This document shows positions 1-9,897 of a DNA stretch of 64,000 bases, piece after piece (position 1 is the stretch's first letter; every line of letters begins with the position of its first letter). A program made the translations under genes and the position numbers. Below the pieces are notes generated by a model, which worked only from the letters and a program-made list of their open reading frames with translations, was not told where the DNA came from and did no database searches. This DNA is from JADJOM01 sp963817435. Lineage in GTDB: Bacteria; Gemmatimonadota; Gemmatimonadetes; Gemmatimonadales; GWC2-71-9. The stretch is taken from the NCBI GenBank assembly GCA_963817435.1, contig CAWFNY010000001.1:2086940-2150939 (forward strand), written 5' to 3'.

Positions 1-2097
1 CCGTTCGTCGAGGGCGAGTCGCTCCGCGACCGGCTCCTGCGCGAGAAGCAGCTCCCCATCGAGGAGGCGCTGCAGATCGCCCGTGAGGTGTCTGACGCGC
101 TGAGCTACGCCCACGCGCACCAGATCGTGCACCGCGACATCAAGCCGGAAAACATCCTGCTCGAGAGCGGGCATGCGATGGTCGCCGACTTCGGCATCGC
201 GCGAGCGGTCTCGTCCGCGGTGAGCGGCAGCTCCACCCTGACCGATGCCGGCATGGCCGTCGGGACACCGGCCTACATGAGTCCCGAGCAGGCGACCGGC
301 GACCGGAATGTCGACGGCCGCAGCGATATCTACTCGCTGGGCTGCGTGCTCTACGAGATGCTGGCCGGTCAGCCGCCGTTCACCGGCCCAACCGCCGAGA
401 TCCTGGTTCGCCAGCGCATCGCGACCGATGCGCCGCCGGCCACTCACCTCCGTCCGGCGGTGCCGGCCCAGGACGCGGACGCCCTGGCGCGTGCGCTGGC
501 CAGGAACCCGGCCGACCGCTTTCAGTCGGCGGGGCAATTCGCCAGCGAGCTGCAGAGCGGCGCTTCGGGGCCCCGCACCGCGGCTTCGCCGACCAGGGCA
601 CGCCTCTCGCGCTGGGCACTCGCTTCCGGCGCGGTCGTCATCCTGCTCCTGTGCGGCTGGCTCCTGCTGCGGAGCCGAGGCGGGAGGTACGCCACGGCCG
701 GTGGCAGCAGTGGCCTGCCGAGCTCGATCGCGGTACTCCCCTTCCGGAATCTCCGCGGAGACTCGACCGGCGACTACTTCAGCGACGGCATCACCGAGGA
801 GATCCTCCATGCCCTGGTCCAGATTCCCGATCTGCAGGTCGCGGCGCGGACCTCCGCGTTCCAGTTCAAGGGGCAGGCGGTCGATGTCCGCGAGGTGGGA
901 CGCCGCCTCGACGTGGACGCTGTGCTCGAGGGGAGCGTCCAGCGGGAGGGCGACGAGGTCCGCATCACCACCCAGCTCACCGACGCGCGCACCGGCTACC
1001 AGATCTGGTCCGGAAAGTTCGACCGCCACCTCGCCGATCTCTTCGCGATCGAGGACGAGATCTCCCGCGCCCTGGCCGACACGCTCAAGGTGTCACTCGG
1101 CCTGGTGCCCAGGCCCGTCATGGGTGCGACACCCGTCGAGGCGCACGATCGGTATCTCCGCGGGCTCTCTCTCCTCGCGCAGCGGGGCCCCGGCCTCAAG
1201 CAGGCGATAACCGACTTCCAGGCCGCGGTGGCGAGTGACTCCGGCTTCGCACCGGCCTGGGCCGGACTCGCCGCCGCCCATGAGCTCCTGCCGGCGTTCT
1301 ACCTCTCCTCCTATGACCTGGAGCTGCCGCTGGCGGAGCAGGCCGCCCGGCGGGCGATCGCGCTCGACAGCACCCTGGGGACGGCCTACACCGCACTCGC
1401 GAGCGTCTTCCGCGACCGGATGGCGTGGGCCGACGCGGAACAGGCCTACACGCACGCGCTCCGGCTCGCGCCTAACGACGCCGAAGCGGTGGAGCAGTGC
1501 GGCCAGCTTCTCTTCTGGACCGGTCAATCGGACGCGGCTGTCGGCGTGATGGAGCGGGCCCGCAGACTCGACCCGCTCGCCCCCATCCCGACGATGACCC
1601 TCGGTGTCGCCCACCTCTTTCTCCATCACTACAACTCGGCCGCCGCGCTGCTGCGTCACGCATCATCGCTGGCCCCCGCCCTCCCTTTGCCATACATGTG
1701 GCGCATGTGGACCGAGATCGGTGCCGGTCACCACGACTCGGCAGAGGTGACGGGCCGCCTCCTGGCCGACGTCAGCGGCGCGGATCCCTCGATCTACTCC
1801 GGGCTGATCCGCGGCGTCGCCGATCCCCGGCAGCGGCGCGCGGCACTGGAGTCGCTGTCCCGGATACCCGGGACCGCCACCTGGGCGCTCAACAGCGACT
1901 ACCGGGTGAACTGGTATGTGCTGCTCGGAGACACGGCAGCCGCGCTCGACGCGGTGGACCGGCTGAAGAGCCGGCCATCCCTCAACGGGATCCTTAATAT
2001 CTGGAATCCTGTGCTGGATCCGATTCGGGGGCATCCCAGGTTCAAGACCATGCTCAAGCGGCTCGGGCTGCCGTTCAAAGGCGGTGTGAAGGAGTAG
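1..2097 (+). CDS. Ser/Thr protein kinase with TolB-like and TPR regions, 5' end outside the window
   Basis: The reading frame is open from base 1, so the gene starts upstream of the window and the P-loop lobe is missing. What remains has the kinase catalytic motif HRDIKPEN (nt 130-153), DFG (187-195) and the SPEQ activation-segment end. One transmembrane helix lies near nt 616-672. It is followed by a TolB-like stretch (about 721-1090, starting SSIAVLPF) and a TPR-like region to the stop. By family knowledge this is a Hanks-type kinase with its sensor-like region on the far side of the membrane. Its substrates are unknown. It is a clear paralogue of the intact gene at 26396-28633, which lacks an obvious membrane helix. 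Confidence 0.92.
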   Translation, partial: PFVEGESLRDRLLREKQLPIEEALQIAREVSDALSYAHAHQIVHRDIKPENILLESGHAMVADFGIARAVSSAVSGSSTLTDAGMAVGTPAYMSPEQATGDRNVDGRSDIYSLGCVLYEMLAGQPPFTGPTAEILVRQRIATDAPPATHLRPAVPAQDADALARALARNPADRFQSAGQFASELQSGASGPRTAASPTRARLSRWALASGAVVILLLCGWLLLRSRGGRYATAGGSSGLPSSIAVLPFRNLRGDSTGDYFSDGITEEILHALVQIPDLQVAARTSAFQFKGQAVDVREVGRRLDVDAVLEGSVQREGDEVRITTQLTDARTGYQIWSGKFDRHLADLFAIEDEISRALADTLKVSLGLVPRPVMGATPVEAHDRYLRGLSLLAQRGPGLKQAITDFQAAVASDSGFAPAWAGLAAAHELLPAFYLSSYDLELPLAEQAARRAIALDSTLGTAYTALASVFRDRMAWADAEQAYTHALRLAPNDAEAVEQCGQLLFWTGQSDAAVGVMERARRLDPLAPIPTMTLGVAHLFLHHYNSAAALLRHASSLAPALPLPYMWRMWTEIGAGHHDSAEVTGRLLADVSGADPSIYSGLIRGVADPRQRRAALESLSRIPGTATWALNSDYRVNWYVLLGDTAAALDAVDRLKSRPSLNGILNIWNPVLDPIRGHPRFKTMLKRLGLPFKGGVKE

Positions 2098-2238
2098 GAG
2101 TTCGGATATCCCCCCTACGAGCGATTTCTCCCCCGTTTCCCGGCTGGTACCGTACATCTATGCGATACCCCGGGGCCACCTGGTGTCCGGCGACGAACGG
2201 CGGCTCCACCAGCCGCCAACGATGAACGGAGGCGCAGC

Positions 2239-3024
2239 ATGCTCAGTCTCGCGAAGTCCCTTCGGGGATATGCCCTGAAGGCGCGCGACGGCGCGATCGG
2301 GAGTGTGAAGGACTTCTATTTCGACGACCAGTTCTGGACCATCCGCTATCTGATCGCGGACACCGCCGGCTGGATGTCGGGTCGCTCGGTGCTGATCTCC
2401 CCATACGCGCTGGAAGCGGTTCACCGCGACGCGAAGGAGATCGCCACGACGCTGACCAGGAAGCAGATCGAGGAGAGCCCCTCACTAGAGAGCGACAAGC
2501 CGGTCTCGCGCCAGTTCGAGGAGAACTACTACGGCTACTACGGCTGGCCGTCCTACTGGGGCGGGCCCTACATGTGGGGTACCTACCCCTCCATCACCCG
2601 CGATCCCGAGTACTGGACCCCGGCCAGTCCGACGCACAAGGCAGGGGACCCGCACCTCCGCAGCATGGAGGCGGTGAAGGGCTACCACATCCAGGCGTCC
2701 GATGGCGAGATCGGTCATGTCGAAGACTTCATCGTGGACGACGAGACCTGGTCGATCCGCTACCTGATCGTGAACACCCGGAACTGGCTGCCCGGCAAGC
2801 ACCTGCTGATCTCACCGCAGTGGATCGCCCGGGTGAGCTGGGAGGAGTCGAAGGTGTTCATCGACCAGACCCGCGAACTGATCCGGCAGGCGCCCGAATA
2901 CACCGAGGCGTCGCTGACCCGCGAGTACGAATCGCACCTGCACCAGCATTACGACAGGCCCGGCTACTGGATCGAGGAGACTGAGACCGCGAAGCGTGGT
3001 GAAGGCATGGCAGTGCGCAAGTAG
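2239..3024 (+). CDS. PRC-barrel domain protein with two PRC barrels
   Basis: A 261-residue soluble protein. Two homologous segments, residues about 1-75 and 150-225, each carry the PRC-barrel pattern: a short 'DGxIGxVxDF' strand followed by 'WxIRYLI' and a later 'LISP' (motifs AIGSVKDFYFDD and EIGHVEDFIVDD). The linker is rich in Tyr, Trp and Gly. PRC barrels occur in RimM and in photosynthetic reaction-centre H subunits. Stand-alone double-barrel proteins of this kind are common in soil bacteria and have no settled role. The start is supported by GGAGG at 2228-2232, six bases before the ATG. The next small gene begins 38 bases downstream, so the two are probably co-transcribed. Confidence 0.88.
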   Translation: MLSLAKSLRGYALKARDGAIGSVKDFYFDDQFWTIRYLIADTAGWMSGRSVLISPYALEAVHRDAKEIATTLTRKQIEESPSLESDKPVSRQFEENYYGYYGWPSYWGGPYMWGTYPSITRDPEYWTPASPTHKAGDPHLRSMEAVKGYHIQASDGEIGHVEDFIVDDETWSIRYLIVNTRNWLPGKHLLISPQWIARVSWEESKVFIDQTRELIRQAPEYTEASLTREYESHLHQHYDRPGYWIEETETAKRGEGMAVRK

Positions 3025-3062
3025 TTCCGAAGAGCGAGGGCATGACAACGGAGGAACTCCCC

Positions 3063-3377
3063 ATGGCAACCAACGACAAGACGCACACCCATTCCTCGCT
3101 GCCGAAATCTCCGGTTCCCGATCCGGCGCTGCCAACCCCGCACGCCCCTGGCACCACCAATCGGCCGGAGACACCCGCGCTCGAGGGCCGGGAGCCGCTG
3201 CCCGCTGAACTCACCGGGCGCGCCAGCGGTACCGATGACGACCTCGTGGCCCTGTTCGACAACAGCTCCGGTGAGCACCTCACCGACGGCTTCCGCGGCG
3301 GCAGCCAGGATGTCCCCGGCAGCGGTGGGGTCGCTGGAACCGATGGTGAGACAACGCGGGGGCAGCCGCCGGAGTGA
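3063..3377 (+). CDS. small Pro/Gly-rich hypothetical protein
   Basis: A 104-residue protein with no recognised domain. It is rich in Pro, Thr, Gly and charged residues, with no membrane segment or signal peptide, and is probably disordered. I chose the ATG at 3063 because GGAGG sits at 3050-3054, eight bases upstream. An in-frame ATG at 3042 lacks a ribosome site. It follows the PRC-barrel gene closely and may belong to the same transcript. No function can be assigned. Confidence 0.5.
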   Translation: MATNDKTHTHSSLPKSPVPDPALPTPHAPGTTNRPETPALEGREPLPAELTGRASGTDDDLVALFDNSSGEHLTDGFRGGSQDVPGSGGVAGTDGETTRGQPPE

Positions 3378-3597
3378 GATCCGGTGTACGGGGGCCCGCC
3401 TCACCGGGGCTCCAGCACGCCCCCCAGTTGCCACCCGCCCCGCAGTCTCAAGATCGCTTCATGTTCTCCAAGAAGTGACGGCAAGCTGACGCCCGCCGCA
3501 TAGACTGTCGCAGTCCCCCCCCGAAATTCCGTCGCGATACCGCTGGCTGCAGGCACGTCGCCCCACAGCCCAGTGGACAGCCACCGGAGCATGCCGC

Positions 3598-6234
3598 ATG
3601 CGGAAACTCCTTGCCAGCGCCCTCCTCGTCCTGGCCGCCTGCGCCGCTCCGTCGGAGCCCTCGAAGCAATCTGCCCCCAGCGCCGCCGCCGCCACTGCGG
3701 CCCAACCCGACATCGTGGTGGTGATTACCGATGATCAGCGGTACGACCAGATGGGGTACATGCCGTAGACCACGGCGCTGCTCCAGGCCGAAGCGGTGCA
3801 GTTCGATCAGGCCTACACCACCACGCCCCAATGCTGCCCCAGCCGCAGCACCTTCCTGAGCGGGCTCTATTCGCACAACACCGGCGTGCTCACCAGTGGG
3901 AGCCCCAACGGAGGGGCGATCAAGTTCAAGCCCGGCTCGACCATCGCCACCTGGCTCAAGGGGGCGGGCTACCGCACGATCCTGGTGGGGAAGTACCTCA
4001 ACGGATTCAAGCCGCAGAAGGTGGGCCCGGCGGTGCCCCCGGGGTGGATGCAGTTCGTGGCATTCTGGTGCTCAGACGACGATGCGTACTACTGCCAGCT
4101 CGACTCCAACGGCCTGATCAAGACGCCCCCGGCCGGCACCTACTCCACGACGCAGACCGCGAGTATCGCCACCAATTACATCCGAACCGCCGCCAGCACC
4201 ACTCCGCTGTTCCTGATGTGGACGCCATTCGGGCCGCACTCCTCGATCCAGAACACCCGCGTCGCGCCGCCGAAACCGGAGTTTGCCTCGGACCTGTCCC
4301 CGTTCCTCGGCGACCTGCCGTTCCGCCCGATCGGATTCGACTCGCTGCCCATCCCGACGCCGGCATGGCTCACGGGCCGGCCGCCGTTCACCCAGGCAGT
4401 GAAGGACAGCATCGACGATTTCCGGCGAAAAGCCCAGGCCGCGCTGCAGACCGCCGGGCGGTGGCAGAACACGCTGTTCATCATCTGGAGCGACAACGGA
4501 CTCAGCTATGGTGAACACCGCATCCACGACACCAAGTTCTGCCCCTACGAGGAATGCCAGCGCGTCGCGATGTGGATCCGGGTTCCGGCCGGGATCGCCC
4601 GGCACGATTCCACCGTCGTCGCGAACCTCGATCTGGCGCCGACCATCGCCGCCTGGGCGGGCGTCACGCCGAGTAGCGTGGTCGACGGCCTGAACCTGAT
4701 GCCGCTGGTTCTGGGTGGCGCGCTCGCCCGCAACTGCCTGCTGCTGGAGCAACTCGGCAGCAGCCTCCCCGCGACCACTTTCCAGGCCGTGCGCTGCAAT
4801 CAGTGGAAATACATCGAGTACGCCAACCGGGACGCCGAGTTGTATGACCTGAGCGCCGACCCATCGGAGCTGGATAACCACGCCGCCGATCCGGCCTATG
4901 CGAGCACGACCAGCGCGATGGCGGCCCAGCTCGCGCAGTACAAGTCGGTCGGGGTCTCGATCGCCGCCGGCACCGGAAGCGGAAGCGGCACCGTGTCCGG
5001 CCCCCTCGGCATCAACCGCGCCATCAGCAACGGCGCCACGACCGGCAGCTGCAGCAACCCGCTGATCACAGGGAGCGTCCTCGCCTTCACCGCCACGCCC
5101 TCGGGCTACGGCACCTTCCTTGGCTGGGGCGGTGCCTGCACCGGCACGGCGCCAACCTGTACCGTGACCTTCAGCAGCTCGAAGACAGTGACCGCTGCCT
5201 TCGCACCTCCCCCGCCCCTCACCCTGAGCCTGCAGAGCGGGCTGGCCGCGGGCGACGGCACCGTGACGGGGCCGAGCGGCCTCAACTGCACGATCAGCGG
5301 CGGGAAGACGAGCGGAAGCTGCAGCGTCCAGCTTCCGCAGGGCAGCACCGTGACACTCGACGCCGCTCCGAGCGGTAATGGCAGCTTCATGGGTTGGGGC
5401 GGCGCCTGCAGTGGCACCGGCGCGAGCTGCACGATCACCCTGACGGCGACGCAGCTCGTCAGTGCTGGGTTCAACAATCCCCCCGTCGCGAGCTTCATCG
5501 ACACCTGCACCGATCTCGCCTGCAGTTTCGATGGGTCGGGCTCGACCGACGACATCGCGGTCCTCGCCTGGGACTGGAGCTTCGGTGATGGCGGCACCGC
5601 GACCGGTGTCTCGGCGAGCCACAGCTACGCCGGTCCCGGCAGCTACCCGGTGACACTCACGGTCGCCGACAGCAGTGGTCTCACCAGCACCCAGACCACG
5701 ACCGTCACGGTCACGCCTCGGGTCAATCAGGCCCCCGTGGCGTCTTTCACCGATCACTGCTCCCAGCTCGACTGCGGCTTCGATGGGACCGGCTCCACCG
5801 ACGACGCCGGCATCGTCACCTACGCGTGGAATTTCGGGGATAGCAGCAGCGCCACGGGCGCCACGGCGAGTCACAGCTACGCCGTGGCAGGCAGCTACCC
5901 GGTGACCCTGACCGTTACCGACGCGGGCGGCCTTGCCAGTTCCCAGACCAGCACGGTCGCGGTGACGGCCCCCGTCAACAAGGCGCCGGTCGGGCGCTTC
6001 ACCTATAGCTGCACGGCCGCGCGCCTCTGCACCCTCGACGGCAGCACCTCGACCGACGATGTCGCCGTCGTCCTGTACACCTGGACCTTCGGGGCCACGG
6101 GCGCGGGCGGGACCGCGACCGGTGTGACCACGACACGCTCGTGCAGCAAGGCGGGGAGCTTCGTGGTGAATCTCATCGTGACCGATGGCGGAGGGCTCAC
6201 CAACAAGATCAGCAAGACGATCGTGGTGCCGTAG
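3598..6234 (+). CDS. lipoprotein sulfatase with InlB-like and PKD repeats, interrupted by an in-frame amber codon
   Basis: The frame starting at ATG 3598 encodes a lipoprotein signal peptide (lipobox LAAC, Cys15) and the sulfatase N-terminus with metal-binding ITDDQ (residues 43-47). A TAG at 3766-3768 (codon 57) then stops it. The same frame resumes at once with the formylglycine motif CCPSR (Cys79) and a full sulfatase domain to about nt 4960. Next come two InlB-type repeats (about 4970-5470) and three PKD domains (5480-6230). Without readthrough, translation could restart only at GTG 3796, and that product would lack the metal-binding aspartates and the signal. A single C-to-T change (CAG to TAG) would explain it. 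The mature protein would be an outer-membrane sulfate-ester hydrolase. The substrate is unknown. Confidence 0.85.
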
Positions 6235-6313
6235 GAAGGTGCCGGCGCCGCAGGGCCGCGATTCATCTGGCCCTCATACTGCGATCGTGAGGACGACGCT
6301 GAGGAATATTGGC

Positions 6314-6337
6314 GGGGGCGGCCCGTCGGCGGCCCCC
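6314..6337. terminator. hairpin between convergent sulfatase and rmuC
   Basis: GGGGGC pairs with GCCCCC across an inner GCC/GGC helix closed by a CGTC loop, with one G-G mismatch. It lies between two convergent stop codons and could terminate both. No clear U-tract is present, so this is a structural inference. Confidence 0.4.
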
Positions 6338-6339
6338 TG

Positions 6340-7608
6340 TCACTCCGCTTCCGGCACCGGCAGCACGCGCGGATCGCCCTCCAGCTCCACGTTCTCGATC
6401 CGCGCGAACCGGTTGCTGATCTTCTGGCTGGTGACCTGCACTTCCTGCACGTCGTCATGCGCCTGACGAATATGCGTGGCCAGGTTGCCCATCCGCTTGT
6501 CGAAGCGCTCGAACTCCTTCCCCAGCTTCCCCAGTTCGTCCTTGATGATATGTACCTGGCGCCGGGTCTCGACATCCTTCAGGACGGCGCGCGCGGTGTT
6601 GAGCACGGCCATGAGAGTGCTGGGTGAGACGAGCCAGACCCGGCGCTGCTGGGCGTAGCTCACCAGGTCGGGGTGGTAGGCGTGGATGTCCGCGAAGACC
6701 GCCTCCGCCGGCAGGAACATCACGGCACCGTCACTGGTGTGGCCGGCGATGATGTACTTGTCGGCGATGTCGTCCACATGCTTCCGGACGTTGAGCTTGA
6801 AGGCGCGGGATGCGGCCGCCCGGTCCGCCTCGCCCAGGTCCTTCTGATACATGCGGCGGAAGTTTTCCAGCGGGAACTTGGAGTCGACCGCGACGGTGCC
6901 GGTGGGCTCCGGAAGGAAGAGGGCGCAGTCCACCCGCGCGCCGTTCGGGAGGGTATGCTGCATTTCGTAGCTGCTGGGCGGCAGCATGTCGCGCACCAGG
7001 AGTTCGAGCTGGACCTCGCCAAAGGCGCCGCGGGCGGTCTTGTCGTCGAGCAGCTCATGGAGGTTCACCAGCTCCTTGCTGAGCCCCTCCAGCTTCTCCT
7101 GCGCGGTCTCGATGGTCCCCAGCGACTTGAGCATGCTGGCGTAGGCCTCGTTGGTCTTCTTGAAGCCTTCCTCCACCCGCTCGCCGACCTTGTTGCCGAT
7201 GAGTTCCAGCCGTTCATCGACCCTGGTCGTGAGCTGCCCGATGCTCGCGGTGAGCTGATCGGTCGCGTTGCGCATCGTGACCTGGATCAGCTCCTGCTGG
7301 TTCCTGCTCTGCTCCGTGAGGGTGTCCCGGAGGCGATCCATGATCTGCAGCCGCATGGTGCCGAGATGTTCGGTGACATCCAGGCGGAGCGCCTGCATGT
7401 CGGCGCGGGTGGACTTGAGCTCCGCGCTCAGGACGTCACGCATGCCGCCGCCGAGTTTGGTGAGTTCGTCGTGGAGATCGCGCAGCATGGCGCGGTGCTT
7501 CTCCTCGAGCAGCGGCGCGAGCGACGCCGAGAGCATGGCCCGCTGCCGGAGAATGAGGATGCCGAGGCAGATGATGGCGGCAAGGAGGGCGACGGTGGCG
7601 AGATCCAT
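6340..7608 (-). CDS. rmuC: DNA recombination protein RmuC
   Basis: A 422-residue protein with the standard RmuC layout. An N-terminal membrane anchor (residues 5-22) is followed by a long helical, coiled-coil region (about 30-190). The conserved RmuC nuclease-like core contains GAFGEVQLE, VDSKFPLENF and the VMFLPAEAVFADI and SPSTLMAVLNT stretches. RmuC proteins limit recombination between inverted repeats and are thought to act on DNA. The length is normal for the family. The ATG has GGGGAG four bases upstream. The gene is convergent with the sulfatase and stands alone. Confidence 0.95.
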   Translation of the reverse strand: MDLATVALLAAIICLGILILRQRAMLSASLAPLLEEKHRAMLRDLHDELTKLGGGMRDVLSAELKSTRADMQALRLDVTEHLGTMRLQIMDRLRDTLTEQSRNQQELIQVTMRNATDQLTASIGQLTTRVDERLELIGNKVGERVEEGFKKTNEAYASMLKSLGTIETAQEKLEGLSKELVNLHELLDDKTARGAFGEVQLELLVRDMLPPSSYEMQHTLPNGARVDCALFLPEPTGTVAVDSKFPLENFRRMYQKDLGEADRAAASRAFKLNVRKHVDDIADKYIIAGHTSDGAVMFLPAEAVFADIHAYHPDLVSYAQQRRVWLVSPSTLMAVLNTARAVLKDVETRRQVHIIKDELGKLGKEFERFDKRMGNLATHIRQAHDDVQEVQVTSQKISNRFARIENVELEGDPRVLPVPEAE

Positions 7609-7883
7609 GGGACTCCCCGAGTTGAGTGCGTGGTGCCAGCCATAGATAACAGCCCGGCGTCAGTTGCCCGTTAGAACCGTGGCAAGTGATTGACGCACAA
7701 CACGTTCCGACCGTGCGGCGAGCCGCATCGGAAGCCGCCGGCACCGGCAAGTTTGGCTACCCCTGTGACAGTGACGCCGCGTCGGCCACGGCGAGATCCC
7801 CGGCCCGCTGACGCGATCGCGCCACTTACCTGCATCGACGCCCCTCCGTAGATTGGCGCGCTCACCCTCGGAAGGAAGCAGTC

Positions 7884-8396
7884 GTGAACAAGGAAGCGCT
7901 CGCTCAGGTCTGGGACCAGACCAGGCAGAAGTACGGCATCTACCTTCGCCTCCTCGAAGCGATCCCCGAGGACAAGTATCACACCCATCCGGTGCCGGGG
8001 ATGCGCACCTTCGCCGAGCTGGTAGCGCACGTTTCGGGGACGGTCGTGCGGGATATCTCGGTCGGGATCGCCAAGGGAGCGATCACGGCGGATGAGGCCT
8101 CCGAAGCGGACGTCGCGAAGGGATTCAGGACCAGGAAGGACATGCTCGCGTCCGCCCGGGAGTGCTGGGACGAGGCGAACGCCGCCGTGGCCAGGACGGG
8201 CGATGCGCAGTTGCAGGCGATCGTCTCGACTCCCTGGGGGATGAGCTTCCCCGGCTGGGTGGGCTTCAACATTCAGGGGGACGAGTTCCTGCATCACCGC
8301 GGGCAGCTCTATACCTACGCCCGGCTCTTCGGCATCGAGCCACCATTCATCTGGAGCTTTGGTGAGAACGCCCCGGAGTTCCGGCCGGCGGCGTAG
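7884..8396 (+). CDS. DinB-family putative metal-dependent protein
   Basis: A 170-residue four-helix-bundle protein. The DinB/YfiT pattern is visible: a His in the second helix region (MRTFAELVAHV) and a C-terminal 'FLHHRGQLYTYARLFG' segment that supplies the other metal-ligand histidines. DinB-fold proteins include thiol transferases dependent on mycothiol or bacillithiol, and many uncharacterised members. The substrate here is unknown. Translation starts at GTG 7884 with a purine-rich GGAAGGAAG upstream. A strong hairpin terminator directly follows the gene, so it is probably monocistronic. Confidence 0.8.
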   Translation: MNKEALAQVWDQTRQKYGIYLRLLEAIPEDKYHTHPVPGMRTFAELVAHVSGTVVRDISVGIAKGAITADEASEADVAKGFRTRKDMLASARECWDEANAAVARTGDAQLQAIVSTPWGMSFPGWVGFNIQGDEFLHHRGQLYTYARLFGIEPPFIWSFGENAPEFRPAA

Positions 8397-8405
8397 GCAG
8401 ATGCA

Positions 8406-8435
8406 GTGGGGGCCCTGAGGAATCAGGGCCCCCAC
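8406..8435 (+). terminator. perfect 13-bp hairpin after the DinB gene
   Basis: GTGGGGGCCCTGA (8406-8418) and TCAGGGCCCCCAC (8423-8435) pair perfectly around a GGAA tetraloop, ten bases after the stop. The downstream run is only weakly T-rich (TCGCTTTG). Confidence 0.75.
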
Positions 8436-8526
8436 TCGCTTTGAGGGTCGCGCATATCTTTGGGGCGGTTCACGCCGGCAGACACCAGGCCCGATGCCGG
8501 CGCACTCGACCCCCTGAGGAGGACGC

Positions 8527-9714
8527 ATGAGCGGGAAGCGCACGATCGCCATCCTGACCGGTGGCGGAGATGTCCCCGGCCTCAACCCGGCCATCCGCGC
8601 CATCACCATCCGAGCCATGCGGGACGGCCATCGCGTCGTCGGCATCCGGCGCGGCTGGGCCGGCCTGGTGGACTACGTGCCCGACCCGAAGGCGGACAAC
8701 AGCGACAACGTGCAGCTGCTCTCCGAAGCGATCGTCAACCGGGCAGGGCGCACCGGCGGCACCTTCCTGCACACCTCGCGCACCCGGCCCAGCCACCTCC
8801 CTAAAGAGCGGATCCCGCCGCACCTGAGCGGCTACGACCAGCCGATCAACGACGTCACGCCCGCCGTCATCCGGAACCTGGAGCACCTGGGGGTGGACGT
8901 GCTGATCCCCATCGGCGGGGACGACACGCTGAGCTACGGCAAGCGGCTCCACGACCTGGGCGTCAACGTCGTCGCGATCCCGAAGACGATGGACAATGAT
9001 GTCTACGGTACCGACTACTGCATCGGCTTCAGCACCTGCGTCACCCGCACCATCGAACTGACGCACCGCCTCCGCACCTCGGCCGGTTCACACGAGCGCT
9101 TCCTGGTCATCGAGGTGTTCGGCCGCTACGCGGGATTCACCGCGCTGCTGCCCACCATGGCCGGCGCGGCCGACCGCTGCCTGATCCCCGAACATCCCGC
9201 CGATATCGAGCAGCTCGCGGAGCTGATCACCGGCGACCGCAACCGGAACCCCAGCCGCTACGCAGTAGTGCTGGTCTCGGAAGGGGCGCGGCTCAGTTCG
9301 CACGACGGGATGAGCTTCGAGGGCGAGGAGACCGACATGTTCGGCCACCGGAAGCTCGGCGGCATCGGCGACCAGGTGGCCGAGGCGCTGAAGGAGTTCT
9401 CGGGGAAGTACAACAACGGCCGCCGCGTCGACGTCGTGAGCCAGCGCCTGGGCTACCTGGTCCGCTCCGGTGACCCCGATGCGCTGGACTCGATCGTGCC
9501 CATGGCCTTCGGCAACCTGGCGCTCGACCTGGTGCTCCGCAATCAGTTCGGCCGCCTGGTCAGCATCCACCGCGGCTCCTACGACAGCGTGCCCATTTCG
9601 AACGTGACGTCGGAGAAGAAGGTGGTGAACGTCCCCCGCTACTACAGCACCGACCGGCTGCGCCCCATCTACGACTTCGACGGCGCACCGCTCTTCATCA
9701 TGACGAGCGACTGA
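8527..9714 (+). CDS. pfp: 6-phosphofructokinase, active-site residues of the pyrophosphate-dependent type
   Basis: A 395-residue phosphofructokinase converting fructose 6-phosphate to the 1,6-bisphosphate in glycolysis. The nucleotide-site loop TGGGDVPGLN is at 11-20. The phosphoryl-donor motif reads GGDDT (130-134) and the catalytic motif PKTMDND (152-158). In ATP-dependent enzymes such as E. coli PfkA the second position of GGDGT is Gly, and Gly precedes TIDND. Asp and Lys at these two places are the established signature of pyrophosphate-using enzymes. A reversible PPi-PFK is therefore the best call, though the donor has not been tested. GGAGG at 8518-8522 supports the ATG. Confidence 0.9.
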   Translation: MSGKRTIAILTGGGDVPGLNPAIRAITIRAMRDGHRVVGIRRGWAGLVDYVPDPKADNSDNVQLLSEAIVNRAGRTGGTFLHTSRTRPSHLPKERIPPHLSGYDQPINDVTPAVIRNLEHLGVDVLIPIGGDDTLSYGKRLHDLGVNVVAIPKTMDNDVYGTDYCIGFSTCVTRTIELTHRLRTSAGSHERFLVIEVFGRYAGFTALLPTMAGAADRCLIPEHPADIEQLAELITGDRNRNPSRYAVVLVSEGARLSSHDGMSFEGEETDMFGHRKLGGIGDQVAEALKEFSGKYNNGRRVDVVSQRLGYLVRSGDPDALDSIVPMAFGNLALDLVLRNQFGRLVSIHRGSYDSVPISNVTSEKKVVNVPRYYSTDRLRPIYDFDGAPLFIMTSD

Positions 9715-9790
9715 GTGCGAGTTCCAGTCAGATGTCATCCCGAGGAAGCGTTTGAGGGTTCACGAACAAGGCGCCTCACGCTACCGCATT

Positions 9791-9860
9791 CTCGCGTCGT
9801 CGGGTGGCCGCACAGGATCGGCTGGATCGCCGAGCGGCGCACCCGCCGCCGCTCGCCCGC
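9791..9860. repeat. dispersed GC-rich repeat, copy 1
   Basis: This matches 16081-16150 closely over about 65 bases (shared GGTGGCCGCACAGGATCGG, then CGCCGAGCGGCGCACCC). It contains a hairpin, GAGCGGCG/CGCCGCTC (9832-9839 with 9847-9854). It lies between the phosphofructokinase gene and the convergent UPF0182 gene. No coding content is evident. Confidence 0.6.
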
Positions 9861-9897
9861 GGCAGCGCTGAGGCCGAAGCGAGGCGAGTTCGGTAAG

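Noticed and set aside
4072..5874. 600-codon minus-strand frame opposite the sulfatase
   Set aside because: Low-complexity Arg/Gly/Ala peptide antisense to a gene with clear domains, typical of high-GC shadow frames.
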